Of a stretch of 64,000 bases of DNA, positions 15,090-24,069 are shown piece after piece. Each line of letters starts with the position of its first letter. Position 1 is the first letter of the stretch. The notes under the pieces were generated by a model, which saw only the letters and a program-made list of their open reading frames with translations, was not told the DNA's origin and did not search any database. The DNA comes from Desulfuromusa sp034717915 (GTDB lineage: Bacteria; Desulfobacterota; Desulfuromonadia; Desulfuromonadales; Geopsychrobacteraceae): contig JAYEME010000162.1 of the NCBI GenBank assembly GCA_034717915.1, positions 1-64,000 on the forward strand, written 5' to 3'. The position numbers and the translations under genes were made by a program.

Positions 15090-17078
15090 CTAGGCCGCCT
15101 GTCCCTCCTGATGGTGGGGGCAGGAAAAATGTTCACCCGCTATGTAGCCATGCACCGGGCAAATAGTAAAAGTTGGACTCAAGGTAAAATAGGGGAGATG
15201 GAAATTTTCAGAAATTCGCTTAACCAGAAGCCGCGCACTGCGCCAATCCTCCAACCGCTCTCCCAGAAAACCGTGAAATACCGTACCGCCGGTATAAAGG
15301 GTCTGCATCCCGTCCTGATGGGTTAAGGCCTCATAAATATCTTCAGTTATCCCAACCGGCAGTTGAGTTGAATTTGTATAGTAGGGCTCTTCATCTCCGG
15401 CACAAATAATCTCGGGATAGCTCTGTCGATCACGATTAGCGAGTCGGAAACTGGTTCCCTCTGCCGGGGTTGCTTCCAAATTATAGAGATGCCCGGTCTC
15501 TTCCTGGAACGCCCCAAGCTGTTTGCGCATATATTCAAGGGTTGCCTGGGATAGAGCCTGACCTTCATCACTCTCGATCCCGCTGCCAAACAAGTTGAGA
15601 CAGGCCTCATGCATACCGATCAAGCCGATGGTAGAGAAGTGGTTATCCCAGAAGTTGCCGCTCCGCTCACGAATTGCCGACAGGTAAAACTTACTGTAGG
15701 GATAAAGACCATCGGCAGTAAAACGCTCCAACTGCTTACGCTTAATTTCCAGCGACTGAAATGCCAGCTTCATCAATTTGCTGATCCGGGCAAAGAACTC
15801 ACCCTTATCATTGGCGAGATAGGCAGCCCGTGGCAGGTTAATGGTGACGACGCCAATCGATCCGGTCATCGGGTTGGAGCCAAACAGTCCACCTCCGCGC
15901 CGGCGCAGTTCACGATTATCAAGGCGTAGCCGACAACACATGGAACGGGCATCTTCTGGATCCATATCGGAATTGACAAAATTACTGAAGTAGGGAATCC
16001 CGTATTTCGCCGTCATCTCCCAGACAGGGCGAAGTCGATCGCTCTCCCAGTCAAGATCTTTAGTAATGTTATAGGTTGGAATCGGAAAAGAAAAAATCCG
16101 CCCCGAAGAGTCGCCCTGCATCATCACTTCACAGAAAGCCCGATTCAGCATATCCATTTCGGACTGAAATTCGCTGTAGCAACGATCCATCAATTCGCCG
16201 CCGATGACCACCGCCTCTTGAGCCATATTCGACGGCACCATCATATCCATAGTGATATTGGTGAATGGCGTCTGGAACCCGACCCGGGTCGGCACATTCA
16301 TATTGAAAACGAACTCCTGCAGTGACTGCAACACTTCAACATAGCTGAGTTTATCGTAGGCAATGAAGGGTGCCAGCAGCGTATCGAAGCTGGCAAATGC
16401 CTGAGCACCGGCTGCTTCTCCCTGCAGGGTATAGAAGAAATTGACCGACTGCCCCAAAGCGGTGCGGAAATGTTTCGGTGGAGCGCTTTGGACTTTTCCG
16501 TAAGCTCCGGTAAATCCTTTTAACAGCAGATCCTTCAGATCCCAGCCACAGCAGTAAACCGACAACATTCCCAGATCGTGGATATGAAATTCGCCATCAC
16601 GATGGGCATCGGCAATGTCATCAGGATAGATTTTATTCAACCAGTAGTTGCTGGTAATATTGGCGGCAATATGATTGTTAAGCCCTTGCAACGAGTAACC
16701 CATATTGGCATTCTCGTTAACCCGCCAGTCTTCGCGCACCAGGTAGGAATCTATTGATTCAATCGACTCGCGCATGAATTCGCGGGTCTGGCGCAAGCTT
16801 TCGTGTTGTTTGCGATAGAGAATGTAGGTTTTGGCCGTTTTCGCATGGCCATTTTCGATCAGAATCTTTTCAACCAGATCCTGTACGTTTTCGACGGTTG
16901 GAACCCGTCCATCTTTATAGAGGACAGAAAGGATCCCGCCAACCTGGCGGGTGATATCAGAAACTCTCTCAAAATCATCACCACCAACAGACCGAACAGC
17001 CTTGATAATAGCCTGAGAAATTTTATCTTCAACATACGGAACCAGACGACCGTCACGTTTACGAATAAACTCTACCAT
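15090..17078 (-). CDS. nrdD: anaerobic ribonucleoside-triphosphate reductase, lacking its glycyl-radical tail
   Basis: 662 residues. An N-terminal ATP-cone (about 1-95; FIRKRDGRLVPY) regulates activity; the catalytic ten-stranded barrel follows (HIHDLGMLSVYCCGWDL, then FTNITMD and FSFPIPTYNIT). The protein ends CPVHGYIAGEHFSCPHH plus six residues, stopping inside the C-terminal zinc region, with His where the second Cys of the last CxxC is usual, and with no glycyl-radical loop. That loop is encoded by the next ORF. The ATG at 17078 is preferred over the in-frame GTG at 17090, which contains the ribosome site. It makes dNTPs without oxygen. Two NrdR boxes lie upstream. Confidence 0.95.
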   Translation of the reverse strand: MVEFIRKRDGRLVPYVEDKISQAIIKAVRSVGGDDFERVSDITRQVGGILSVLYKDGRVPTVENVQDLVEKILIENGHAKTAKTYILYRKQHESLRQTREFMRESIESIDSYLVREDWRVNENANMGYSLQGLNNHIAANITSNYWLNKIYPDDIADAHRDGEFHIHDLGMLSVYCCGWDLKDLLLKGFTGAYGKVQSAPPKHFRTALGQSVNFFYTLQGEAAGAQAFASFDTLLAPFIAYDKLSYVEVLQSLQEFVFNMNVPTRVGFQTPFTNITMDMMVPSNMAQEAVVIGGELMDRCYSEFQSEMDMLNRAFCEVMMQGDSSGRIFSFPIPTYNITKDLDWESDRLRPVWEMTAKYGIPYFSNFVNSDMDPEDARSMCCRLRLDNRELRRRGGGLFGSNPMTGSIGVVTINLPRAAYLANDKGEFFARISKLMKLAFQSLEIKRKQLERFTADGLYPYSKFYLSAIRERSGNFWDNHFSTIGLIGMHEACLNLFGSGIESDEGQALSQATLEYMRKQLGAFQEETGHLYNLEATPAEGTSFRLANRDRQSYPEIICAGDEEPYYTNSTQLPVGITEDIYEALTHQDGMQTLYTGGTVFHGFLGERLEDWRSARLLVKRISENFHLPYFTLSPTFTICPVHGYIAGEHFSCPHHQEGQAA

Positions 17079-17193
17079 TGTACCCCTCACTGCCTGCTTG
17101 CAGAGAAAATAATATCAACAAAAAAGATCAGATTGTAACGTCGAAGACACTAACATAAGTTTCGGAGTGTCCCAAGACAAAATCACAACATCT

Positions 17194-17252
17194 AGTATAT
17201 TTTTTACTATCTCAACACAATATATTGTCAATCAACTGTGAATATATTGTGG
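17194..17252 (-). promoter_or_regulatory. nrdD promoter region with two NrdR boxes
   Basis: The 311-base gap between dus and nrdD holds two NrdR-type boxes, ACACAATATATTGTCA (17215-17230) and TGTGAATATATTGTGG (17237-17252), 22 bases apart start to start (two helical turns). On the minus strand TATACT (17194-17199) can serve as the -10 element, placing the first box over the -35 region, so NrdR bound with dATP would block transcription. The rest of the gap shows nothing recognisable. Confidence 0.82.
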
Positions 17253-17389
17253 ACATAAAGGGTTAAGTTCCAGCAATTACGACAGCTTTTCGAGGGACTC
17301 TTAAAGTGATGATTTAACCAACAGATTGGATATAAAAATGTGGGGATAAGAAGAGAAAAGAACAAGGGATCTTGTAAATATGTATGGTT

Positions 17390-18352
17390 TCAGGTAGAAA
17401 AATATTTCTCCAATAATGCCGAAAAACGTGCAACAGTTGTTGCCCGTTTCAGCTTACCGATATCGCGCTGCAAGCAATCATCAGGGATAAAATTCAGCAG
17501 ATCCTTCAGCTTCATCAGAGCCTGACGTTCGCCACAAAACTTCACCAGATAGCGAGGCACTAAGTCACTCAACAACTGAAATAGATCACTTCGTCGTTGC
17601 GTCTCATCAATTTCACCCGGCAACTCTCCGCGAATCCTCTGGAACAACCAGGGATCGGCCAACGCGCCCCGGCCAAGCATCAACCCGACGACTTCAGTTT
17701 CCTGCAATAACCGCTGTCCGGTTGCGGCACTATTGATATCACCATTTGCGATAATCGGCAGACTGGTTCGGCTGGCAGCTTCGGCAGTTAAATCATGATC
17801 GGCCCAGCCAGAATATTGTTGCATCACAGTGCGCGGATGGAGGATCAGATAATCGACACCGGAGTCCTGGTAAACTGGCAACAGTTCAAACAGCTGCTGA
17901 GGATCACTATATCCAGCTCGACACTTGATCGAAAAACTCCCGCGGATTGATTGCCGGAGAGCAATTAATAATTCAGCGAGATTTTCTGGTTCTCTAAGCA
18001 GCTCACCACCAGTTGCCCCGGTCGTCATCCGGCCATAAGGGCAACCAAGATTCAGATTCAGATGGTGGCAGCCAGCATCCTGAACCTGTTTTGCCGCCTC
18101 TGCCAAAGCCAGGTTATTGTTACCGATTAACTGCACAACCAGTGGAGTAGCAGAGTTATGGGCTGCAATTTCGGTCAGCTCAGCGCGGGCAATCCGTTTT
18201 CGAGATTGAGTGTGCACCCGCACAAACTCGGTAAAAACAATATCGGGATGATAACGTTCAATGTAGCAAGCACGCAGAGCATCATTGGTCAGCCCCTGCA
18301 TCGGTGCCAGCATCAACGGGGTTGATCCCTCAGACCAGGGAAGAGGGTTCAT
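17390..18352 (-). CDS. dus: tRNA-dihydrouridine synthase
   Basis: 320-residue flavin enzyme that reduces uridines in the tRNA D-loop. The TIM-barrel motifs are clear: LAPMQGLTNDALR, catalytic Cys in LNLNLGCPYGRM, LHPRTVMQQYSG, IIANGDINS and the FMN phosphate site LMLGRGALADPWL. The C-terminal helical domain is present but lacks the long extension of DusA. It resembles the DusC-like branch; subclass uncertain. Overlaps the DUF3820 gene by 4 bases, so they form one operon. Confidence 0.93.
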   Translation of the reverse strand: MNPLPWSEGSTPLMLAPMQGLTNDALRACYIERYHPDIVFTEFVRVHTQSRKRIARAELTEIAAHNSATPLVVQLIGNNNLALAEAAKQVQDAGCHHLNLNLGCPYGRMTTGATGGELLREPENLAELLIALRQSIRGSFSIKCRAGYSDPQQLFELLPVYQDSGVDYLILHPRTVMQQYSGWADHDLTAEAASRTSLPIIANGDINSAATGQRLLQETEVVGLMLGRGALADPWLFQRIRGELPGEIDETQRRSDLFQLLSDLVPRYLVKFCGERQALMKLKDLLNFIPDDCLQRDIGKLKRATTVARFSALLEKYFST

Positions 18353-18588
18353 TGGTTCTCTCGAGGGATGAATGGACGCAACAGTTCTTCAAGACCATTA
18401 ACCTTGATTTCGTAAATCTCCCGCAATTGCCGCCCCAGCAACCCACCCGGAAGTTGCTGACCAACCAGCCAAACAACGTAGGGTTCCGGCAAATCAACCA
18501 AGAACCTTCCGGCATGTTTGCCATAAGGCATGCGTGCTGCAGCTAGTTGTCGCAATTGTTGTGGATCAGGGCAAACGACTTCAGACAT
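18349..18588 (-). CDS. DUF3820-family small protein
   Basis: 79 residues matching the DUF3820 (QSregVF_b) family: MPYGKHAGRFLVDLPEPYV, then WLVGQQLPGG and a C-terminal helix EIKVNGLEELLRPF. The family is linked with exonuclease-type proteins in other bacteria but has no settled biochemical role. It overlaps dus by 4 bases (ATGA), so the two are translationally coupled, suggesting a nucleic-acid context. Confidence 0.85.
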   Translation of the reverse strand: MSEVVCPDPQQLRQLAAARMPYGKHAGRFLVDLPEPYVVWLVGQQLPGGLLGRQLREIYEIKVNGLEELLRPFIPRENQ

Positions 18589-18620
18589 AACTTATCCCCA
18601 GCTATTCCTATATCGCAGGG

Positions 18621-18672
18621 TGTTGAAAAACGTTTTCGAGGCCGCAATCGCAACGCAGAAAGTTTTTCAACA
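18621..18672. repeat. palindromic intergenic repeat
   Basis: TGTTGAAAAAC (18621-18631) and GTTTTTCAACA (18662-18672) are perfect inverted arms around a 30-base loop; the palindrome extends outwards to CAGG/CCTG with one mismatch. It lies between divergent genes. It is probably a REP-like element of a family common in Deltaproteobacteria rather than a terminator. Confidence 0.7.
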
Positions 18673-18777
18673 ACCTGATAGGTAAACACCAAAATCAATT
18701 TGTATCATAAAGACAGATAATTACTCCACGATAACCGGATAGAGAAAAAAAGCATCCCAATCACAACAAAATTACTG

Positions 18778-18783
18778 TATAAT
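18778..18783 (+). promoter_or_regulatory. possible -10 element of the kinase operon
   Basis: Consensus TATAAT preceded by TG one base upstream of the usual extended position, 42 bases before the kinase start. No good -35 element is visible at the normal distance, so the call is tentative. Confidence 0.4.
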
Positions 18784-18824
18784 AATGTGTATTTCTTAAA
18801 CTTCTGCCTCGTTATGGATTTTTG

Positions 18825-21128
18825 ATGCGTTTGCTTGGAAGATTTCTCATATCTCCCTGGTTGCTTTGCCCGCTTATGGGACTGCTGCTTCTCGGGGCAT
18901 CACTCATCGATCATCCTACCCTGTTAAAGCTGGAATATCCCATTTACGATCAATTGCTTAAGTTCAGAACAGCTCCCAGCGATGATCGAGTCGTATTGAT
19001 CACCATCGACCGATACAACCGTTCCAGCCCGGAAAATCATCTTGATTCAGATAGAAATCTGACTGCACTGATCAACAAAGTTTATCAACTTGGGGGCAAA
19101 ACGATTGCCCTACTCGATCCCCCCAGTTTTCCTGAAAACTTGCCGACCGAATCCCTGCTGCCCTCGGCAGATCCAGTCGCAGATCCACAGCAACTACTCC
19201 TCAGTGGGCTAAATCCATTATCCCATTACCGGATAAACTTCCCAGAAAACTGGAATATTACACCCAAGGGAGTGAGCAGCGATCAAACCCTGTCAGCCGG
19301 ACATCTGATATTTTTCCCCGACGCAGATGGAAAAATCCGCAGCCAAGCCTTATTAATCCCCCGGAACAATCAGTTGAACCCCTCACTCCCCCTGCAACTG
19401 GCAATTTTAGCCCAAGGGGAAAAACTACAAAAGTTGCAAACGATTCCACGAGAACTGACCGGAAACCTACAAACCAATACATTACAGATTCCAGTCATCG
19501 GTCACTATCGCATGCTCTTGGATATTCATTCTGAACATTCCTTTTTCCTAACATACAAAGGCTCTGATCTGCTGCAAGGCAGCCTGAAACAGGGTCTTCT
19601 GAAAGAAAAAGTTGTCCTTATTGGTCCCTCCAACAGTTACGGAGATCGGCACCTGGTTGCTGGATATGGCAGTATGAATACCAGCGAGCTTGCTGCCCTG
19701 ACAACGGCAACACTGTTGGCAAACTCGGCACCTGAACGGCCAAGTTGGGCATGGCTTCTGGAAACGGCGGTTCTCCTCTACTTCGTTCTTCTCCTTACGC
19801 TACTTGTTCCCAGACTCTCATTCCGTGCCGGGCTCGCGGTTCTGCTGCTATTTTTAGCCAGTTGGGCTCTGGTTGTTGCAGGAGCTTTAACTATATTCGG
19901 TGTCTGGTTGAAAATCATTCCAACCATCATCCTCTGTCTAAGCGGTTTTACTCTGGTGCGTTGGCAGATCGGAAATCAGGAAAGAGACCAGCGAAAACAA
20001 GAGAACTACAGGATTACTGCCCAACGGTTTCAGGAACAGGGGCTACTTGACCTGGCATTGGAAAAAGCACTTTTGCTTGAGCCAAAGATCAAATCGAGCA
20101 AGGCCATGCTCTACAGTCTGGGGCTCGAGTTTGAACGCAAACGGATGCCACATAATGCCATTTCCATTTATCAGCATCTGTTGCAAGCGGGTCGCTTCCG
20201 TGACACTAAAACCCGACTTAAACGTTTGGAAATGCCTGAACAGACAACTGTCCCGGGGCAAGATGACAATGCCACAGTTATTCTGAATCATTCCGGTGAG
20301 AAACCGACCCTGGGTCGTTATCGCATTGAGCGTGAACTTGGCCAGGGAGCCATGGGAACCGTTTATCTTGGCATCGATCCAAAAATCAACCGTCAAGTTG
20401 CGGTTAAAACCCTCTCCTTTCTACAGGTTGATGCGGGGGGATTGGCTCAAGTCAAAGAACGTTTTTTCCGGGAAGCGGAGGCCGCTGGCAACCTCAACCA
20501 CCCGAATATTGTTACGATCTATGACGTAGGAGAAGAAGCCGATCTGGCCTTCTTTGCCATGGAACTGCTCGAAGGAAAAGATCTGAGTCACTACTGTCAC
20601 CCTAAAAAACAGCTGCCGATTGTCCAAGTGGTCAACATTATCTTTCAGGTAGCTACTGCTCTTGACTATGCCCACAGGAAAGGGATTATCCATCGGGATA
20701 TCAAACCCGCGAATATTGTCTTACTCAATGAGGAACAGATTAAAGTGACCGATTTTGGTATCGCACGAATCGCAACCAGTTCCCGGACGGAAACCGGAAT
20801 CATCCTCGGTACCCCCAGTTATATGTCGCCAGAACAGGTGGCGGGGAAAAAAGTGGATGGTCGCTCCGATCTTTTTTCTCTCGGGGTTGTCATGTATGAA
20901 CTTCTCAGTGGCGAAAAACCGTTCCAGGGTGAAAGTATGACGGCACTGATGTACAACATTTCCAACTCCAACTACCGACCATTAGCGGAAATCTGTCCAA
21001 AGCTACCTGCTCCCTGCTACACTATTGTTGACAAGCTTCTGCAAAAAACCTTTACGCGGCGCTTCAAGTCCGCCGTAATTCTCCAACAAGAACTGCTAGC
21101 TCTACAAAAAAAGTTGGATAAATCATGA
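18825..21128 (+). CDS. CHASE2-domain transmembrane serine/threonine protein kinase
   Basis: 767 residues. One N-terminal membrane helix, an extracytoplasmic CHASE2 sensor domain (about 30-300), three further helices (about 310-380), a short helical repeat region (about 395-465), then a Hanks-type kinase (about 490-755): GQGAMGTVYLG, catalytic Lys in VAVKTL, HRDIKPANIVLL, DFGIARI and GTPSYMSPEQ, all active-site residues present. A juxta-kinase DNATVIL resembles a phospho-Thr FHA-binding site. The first gene of an operon with a PP2C phosphatase (4-base overlap) and an FHA protein. The ATG at 18825 is preferred over the TTG before it; the ribosome site is weak. Confidence 0.93.
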   Translation: MRLLGRFLISPWLLCPLMGLLLLGASLIDHPTLLKLEYPIYDQLLKFRTAPSDDRVVLITIDRYNRSSPENHLDSDRNLTALINKVYQLGGKTIALLDPPSFPENLPTESLLPSADPVADPQQLLLSGLNPLSHYRINFPENWNITPKGVSSDQTLSAGHLIFFPDADGKIRSQALLIPRNNQLNPSLPLQLAILAQGEKLQKLQTIPRELTGNLQTNTLQIPVIGHYRMLLDIHSEHSFFLTYKGSDLLQGSLKQGLLKEKVVLIGPSNSYGDRHLVAGYGSMNTSELAALTTATLLANSAPERPSWAWLLETAVLLYFVLLLTLLVPRLSFRAGLAVLLLFLASWALVVAGALTIFGVWLKIIPTIILCLSGFTLVRWQIGNQERDQRKQENYRITAQRFQEQGLLDLALEKALLLEPKIKSSKAMLYSLGLEFERKRMPHNAISIYQHLLQAGRFRDTKTRLKRLEMPEQTTVPGQDDNATVILNHSGEKPTLGRYRIERELGQGAMGTVYLGIDPKINRQVAVKTLSFLQVDAGGLAQVKERFFREAEAAGNLNHPNIVTIYDVGEEADLAFFAMELLEGKDLSHYCHPKKQLPIVQVVNIIFQVATALDYAHRKGIIHRDIKPANIVLLNEEQIKVTDFGIARIATSSRTETGIILGTPSYMSPEQVAGKKVDGRSDLFSLGVVMYELLSGEKPFQGESMTALMYNISNSNYRPLAEICPKLPAPCYTIVDKLLQKTFTRRFKSAVILQQELLALQKKLDKS

Positions 21129-21865
21129 AACTTCAAGTTTGTGCGATAACAGATGTTGGCCTGGCACGGGAAAGCAATGAGGATCTATTCTTCGTCGATG
21201 AAAAACAGGGACTGTTTATTGTTGCCGATGGAATGGGAGGGCATGCCGCTGGTGAGATTGCCAGCCAGATAGCGGTAGAAACCGCCTGTCAATCCTTGCA
21301 GGAAGCAGACCAGGGCAACCCTCCAAAACAACTCAGCCAAGCGATAGAGAAAGCTAATCGGGCGGTTGAACTGGCAGCAGAGGGGAATAAGGCATGGCAG
21401 GGCATGGGAACAACCCTGACCATACTCCTTCTGCATCAACAACAGGGATATCTTGCCCATGTTGGTGACAGCCGGATCTACCGTTTGCGAAACTCACAAT
21501 TTGAGCAATTGAGTGATGATCATTCTCTGGTCGGAGAGCAGCTGCGTCAGGGAATTCTCACTCCAGAACAAGCAAAGACTTCAACCTTGGGAAATATTCT
21601 TTTGCAGGCAATCGGGATTACCCCAAAGCTGGATATTTGTCAAAAAAACATCCCCCTGACCGCTGGAGATCGATTTCTTCTATGCAGTGACGGTCTGACC
21701 AACATGGTCTCCGATCCAGAAATAGAAAAAACTCTCAAACAATCAGGTTCATTGGAGCCTCTCTGTGAAGCCCTGATCAAAAAAGCAATTGCCGCAGGGG
21801 GCAAAGATAATATCACCGTTATCGTGTTACAGATCGATCAACTAGAAGGATTTGAATCTAAATGA
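21125..21865 (+). CDS. PP2C-type serine/threonine protein phosphatase
   Basis: 246 residues forming a single PPM/PP2C domain with all metal-binding motifs: TDVGLARESNEDLF, VADGMGGHAAGE, HVGDSRIYRLR, LCSDGLTNMV and GGKDNITVIVL. No membrane segment, so cytoplasmic. It overlaps the kinase gene by 4 bases and presumably reverses the phosphorylation made by that kinase and by its targets, including the FHA protein encoded next. Confidence 0.96.
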   Translation: MKLQVCAITDVGLARESNEDLFFVDEKQGLFIVADGMGGHAAGEIASQIAVETACQSLQEADQGNPPKQLSQAIEKANRAVELAAEGNKAWQGMGTTLTILLLHQQQGYLAHVGDSRIYRLRNSQFEQLSDDHSLVGEQLRQGILTPEQAKTSTLGNILLQAIGITPKLDICQKNIPLTAGDRFLLCSDGLTNMVSDPEIEKTLKQSGSLEPLCEALIKKAIAAGGKDNITVIVLQIDQLEGFESK

Positions 21866-21878
21866 AAAGGAGAATGTC

Positions 21879-22253
21879 ATGCTAAAAATCGAATTGACGT
21901 ATCAAGGAAAAACCCTGGCAACATATAAAACAGAAAATGAGCAAATCAGCATCGGCCGTAACTCAAAAAACGATATACACATTGACAATCCAGCAGTCTC
22001 AAGTTCCCATGCCGTTATCAGAAAAGTGATGAATACTTACTTTATTGAAGATCTGGGGAGCACTAATGGAACTTTCGTCAATGAAACAAAGATTGATCAA
22101 TACGAATTACTCCATGGTGATGAAGTTATCATTGGCAAGCACAGTCTGGGATTCCACTACGGCAATGGCGTCAGTCAAAACCCGGCTGATTTCAATAAAA
22201 CCGTGATTCTTGATACCCGGAAACAAAAAGAGTTGCTGGACAAGAACCGTTGA
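21879..22253 (+). CDS. FHA-domain protein
   Basis: 124 residues: one forkhead-associated domain (about 1-95) with the phospho-threonine pocket residues ISIGRNSKNDI, SSSHAVI and GSTNGTFVN, followed by a tail with NKTVILDTRK. TVIL fits a pT-x-x-I/L/V site that could bind its own or another FHA domain after phosphorylation by the kinase of this operon. An in-frame TTG at 21852 is ignored because AAGGAG lies 7 bases before the ATG at 21879. Probably the adaptor that carries the kinase signal. Confidence 0.92.
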   Translation: MLKIELTYQGKTLATYKTENEQISIGRNSKNDIHIDNPAVSSSHAVIRKVMNTYFIEDLGSTNGTFVNETKIDQYELLHGDEVIIGKHSLGFHYGNGVSQNPADFNKTVILDTRKQKELLDKNR

Positions 22254-22266
22254 TTTTTCTGCACGC

Positions 22267-22295
22267 TTTCCCCCTCCCTCAGGGAGAGGGGGAAA
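22267..22295. terminator. bidirectional terminator-like hairpin
   Basis: TTTCCCCCTC (22267-22276) pairs perfectly with GAGGGGGAAA (22286-22295) around a 9-base loop. It lies between the converging FHA and cytochrome c7 genes. The T stretch is short on both sides, so efficiency is uncertain. Confidence 0.6.
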
Positions 22296-22303
22296 TTGGG
22301 GCA

Positions 22304-22618
22304 CTATTTAACGTGACAGCGCTTACAGCTCTTTTTCGCTGCAAAAGCACGGGTACCATCATGACACACGCCACACTGTTCGCCGGCATAAATCTTATCC
22401 ATTTTAATTTCGACTGTTCCCTTTTTCATCTTTGGAAACATCTCCTTATTGTGGCAATCTTTACATTTAAAACCTGCTTCACTGTGAATCTTCCCGGAAA
22501 ATTCAACTGGCCCCATCGAGGACTGATCAAAAGTCAGGCTTTTATTTTTAGGAACGGCAATAACAGCAGTGGCGGCACAAAAGAGTAAGATTGTCAGGAG
22601 TAGCATGCTTTTTTTCAT
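22304..22618 (-). CDS. periplasmic triheme cytochrome c7
   Basis: 104 residues with a signal peptide cut near IAVPK (residue 22). Three CX2CH motifs (CKDCH, CGVCH, CKRCH) with the c7 layout: VEFSGKIHSEAG before the first heme, IYAGEQCGVCHDGTRAF around the second, CKRCH at the end. Cytochromes c7 (PpcA-like and relatives) carry electrons across the periplasm towards outer-membrane acceptors in metal-reducing Deltaproteobacteria. Single-gene unit with a strong ribosome site region (GGATAATT is weak, so the start rests on the signal peptide). Confidence 0.93.
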   Translation of the reverse strand: MKKSMLLLTILLFCAATAVIAVPKNKSLTFDQSSMGPVEFSGKIHSEAGFKCKDCHNKEMFPKMKKGTVEIKMDKIYAGEQCGVCHDGTRAFAAKKSCKRCHVK

Positions 22619-22833
22619 CTAATTATCCTTTTTTGTTAGAGATATGTTCGTGATGTTTTCAGAAAACATTTTAAACCATAAGCGGAATCAACTATTGTCG
22701 TCAATACGGAGAGAGTGAATAAAAATTAGAAACATATTAAAAAAATATAAAATAGGGTAGTATACCTTATTTGCTATCTATAGTGATTACTCTCGCAATA
22801 GCCATAAAGACGAACTCAGACAGAGGAAATACC

Positions 22834-24045
22834 TTGGAACATTTCATCGCTCGACAGCCGATTTTTGATACCAAAGGCCGAGTCTACGCGTACGAATTAC
22901 TATTTCGTTCTGGACTGCAGAATTATTTTGATTGTGACGATCAGGATCATGCTGCTGCCAGTGTTATTGCTAACAGCAATCTACTCTTTGATCTGGAGGA
23001 AATGACTGGCGGTACCAAAGCTTTCATCAACTGTACCCGCAAGGTTCTGCTGGAAGATTTGATGGAAACCCTGCCCCGCCAGCTGGCAGTCGTTGAGGTT
23101 CTGGAGGACGTTAAGCCCGATGACGCTATCATTGCCGCCTGTCAACGGCTGAAAAATCAGGGCTATATCCTGGCACTGGATGACTTTGTCTACCATGAAA
23201 ACTTCGAACCGCTCCTGGATCTGGCCGACATTATCAAAGTCGATTTTCTCCTCAGTAGTGTTGAAGAACAGGAGCAGCTGGCAAAGACGATGATTCCGCG
23301 CGGGATCAAAATGCTGGCCGAAAAAGTTGAAACCCACGAAGTTTATGAACACGCAAAAAAAATGGGCTATCAATTGTTCCAGGGATATTTCTTTGCCAAA
23401 CCGATTATTATCTCGCGTAAAGATATTCCAACCAATAAAGTCCAATTTTTACGGATTCTTAAAGACATCCATGCACAAGAAGTCGATTTTAAAAAACTGG
23501 CACTAACAATTCAAAGTGAGGTTTCTCTCTCCTATAAACTGCTTAAATTGATTAACTCTGCCGCCTTTGCCTTGCGCCACAAGGTTACTTCAATTTTGCA
23601 GGCACTCTCACTACTCGGCCTGCGGGAAATTCGCTCCTGGGTTTCTCTTCTGTCGATTGCATCGATGGCGGATGATAAACCGGCGGAACTGGTTGTCAGT
23701 TCTCTTATTCGGGCACGGCTCTGCGAACAATTGGCGCAACCCTGCAAAATGGGTGATCGACAATCAAGTATGTTCCTGATGGGACTATTTTCACTGCTGG
23801 ATGCCATCATGTCACGTCCGATCGACGAAATCCTGCAGGAAATCACCGTAGAAAAAGATATTATGGAGGCTCTGACAGGAACTCCGGGAACACTCCGAGC
23901 TATTTTAGACCTGGTTGTCGCTATGGAAAAAGGGGAGTGGGAACAAGTTTCAAGCCTGGCGGCAGAACTCCAAATTGAGGAACAATCACTTTCCACAACA
24001 TATCTTGATGCCGTCAAATGGGCACAGGATATTTATTCCATGTAA
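22834..24045 (+). CDS. EAL-like plus HDOD domain signalling protein
   Basis: 403 residues. Residues 1-200 are an EAL-like domain (IARQPIFDTKGRVYAYELLF, LALDDF, LAEKVET) of the YuxH type; the EAL motif is altered to YEL and several metal ligands of active c-di-GMP phosphodiesterases are not evident. Residues about 200-395 are an HDOD domain. Such proteins act as signalling scaffolds, often linked to motility or c-di-GMP. Translation probably starts at TTG 22834, where GAGGAA precedes it and the family N-terminus begins; the longer frame from 22771 has no ribosome site. Confidence 0.88.
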   Translation: MEHFIARQPIFDTKGRVYAYELLFRSGLQNYFDCDDQDHAAASVIANSNLLFDLEEMTGGTKAFINCTRKVLLEDLMETLPRQLAVVEVLEDVKPDDAIIAACQRLKNQGYILALDDFVYHENFEPLLDLADIIKVDFLLSSVEEQEQLAKTMIPRGIKMLAEKVETHEVYEHAKKMGYQLFQGYFFAKPIIISRKDIPTNKVQFLRILKDIHAQEVDFKKLALTIQSEVSLSYKLLKLINSAAFALRHKVTSILQALSLLGLREIRSWVSLLSIASMADDKPAELVVSSLIRARLCEQLAQPCKMGDRQSSMFLMGLFSLLDAIMSRPIDEILQEITVEKDIMEALTGTPGTLRAILDLVVAMEKGEWEQVSSLAAELQIEEQSLSTTYLDAVKWAQDIYSM

Positions 24046-24069
24046 ACCGATTCATGAGATAAAAAAGCT

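Noticed and set aside
15032..15092. Stop-codon readthrough or pyrrolysine at the TAG of nrdD
   Set aside because: Sequence after TAG is in a frame with further stops within four codons, and the downstream tail has its own ribosome site and ATG.
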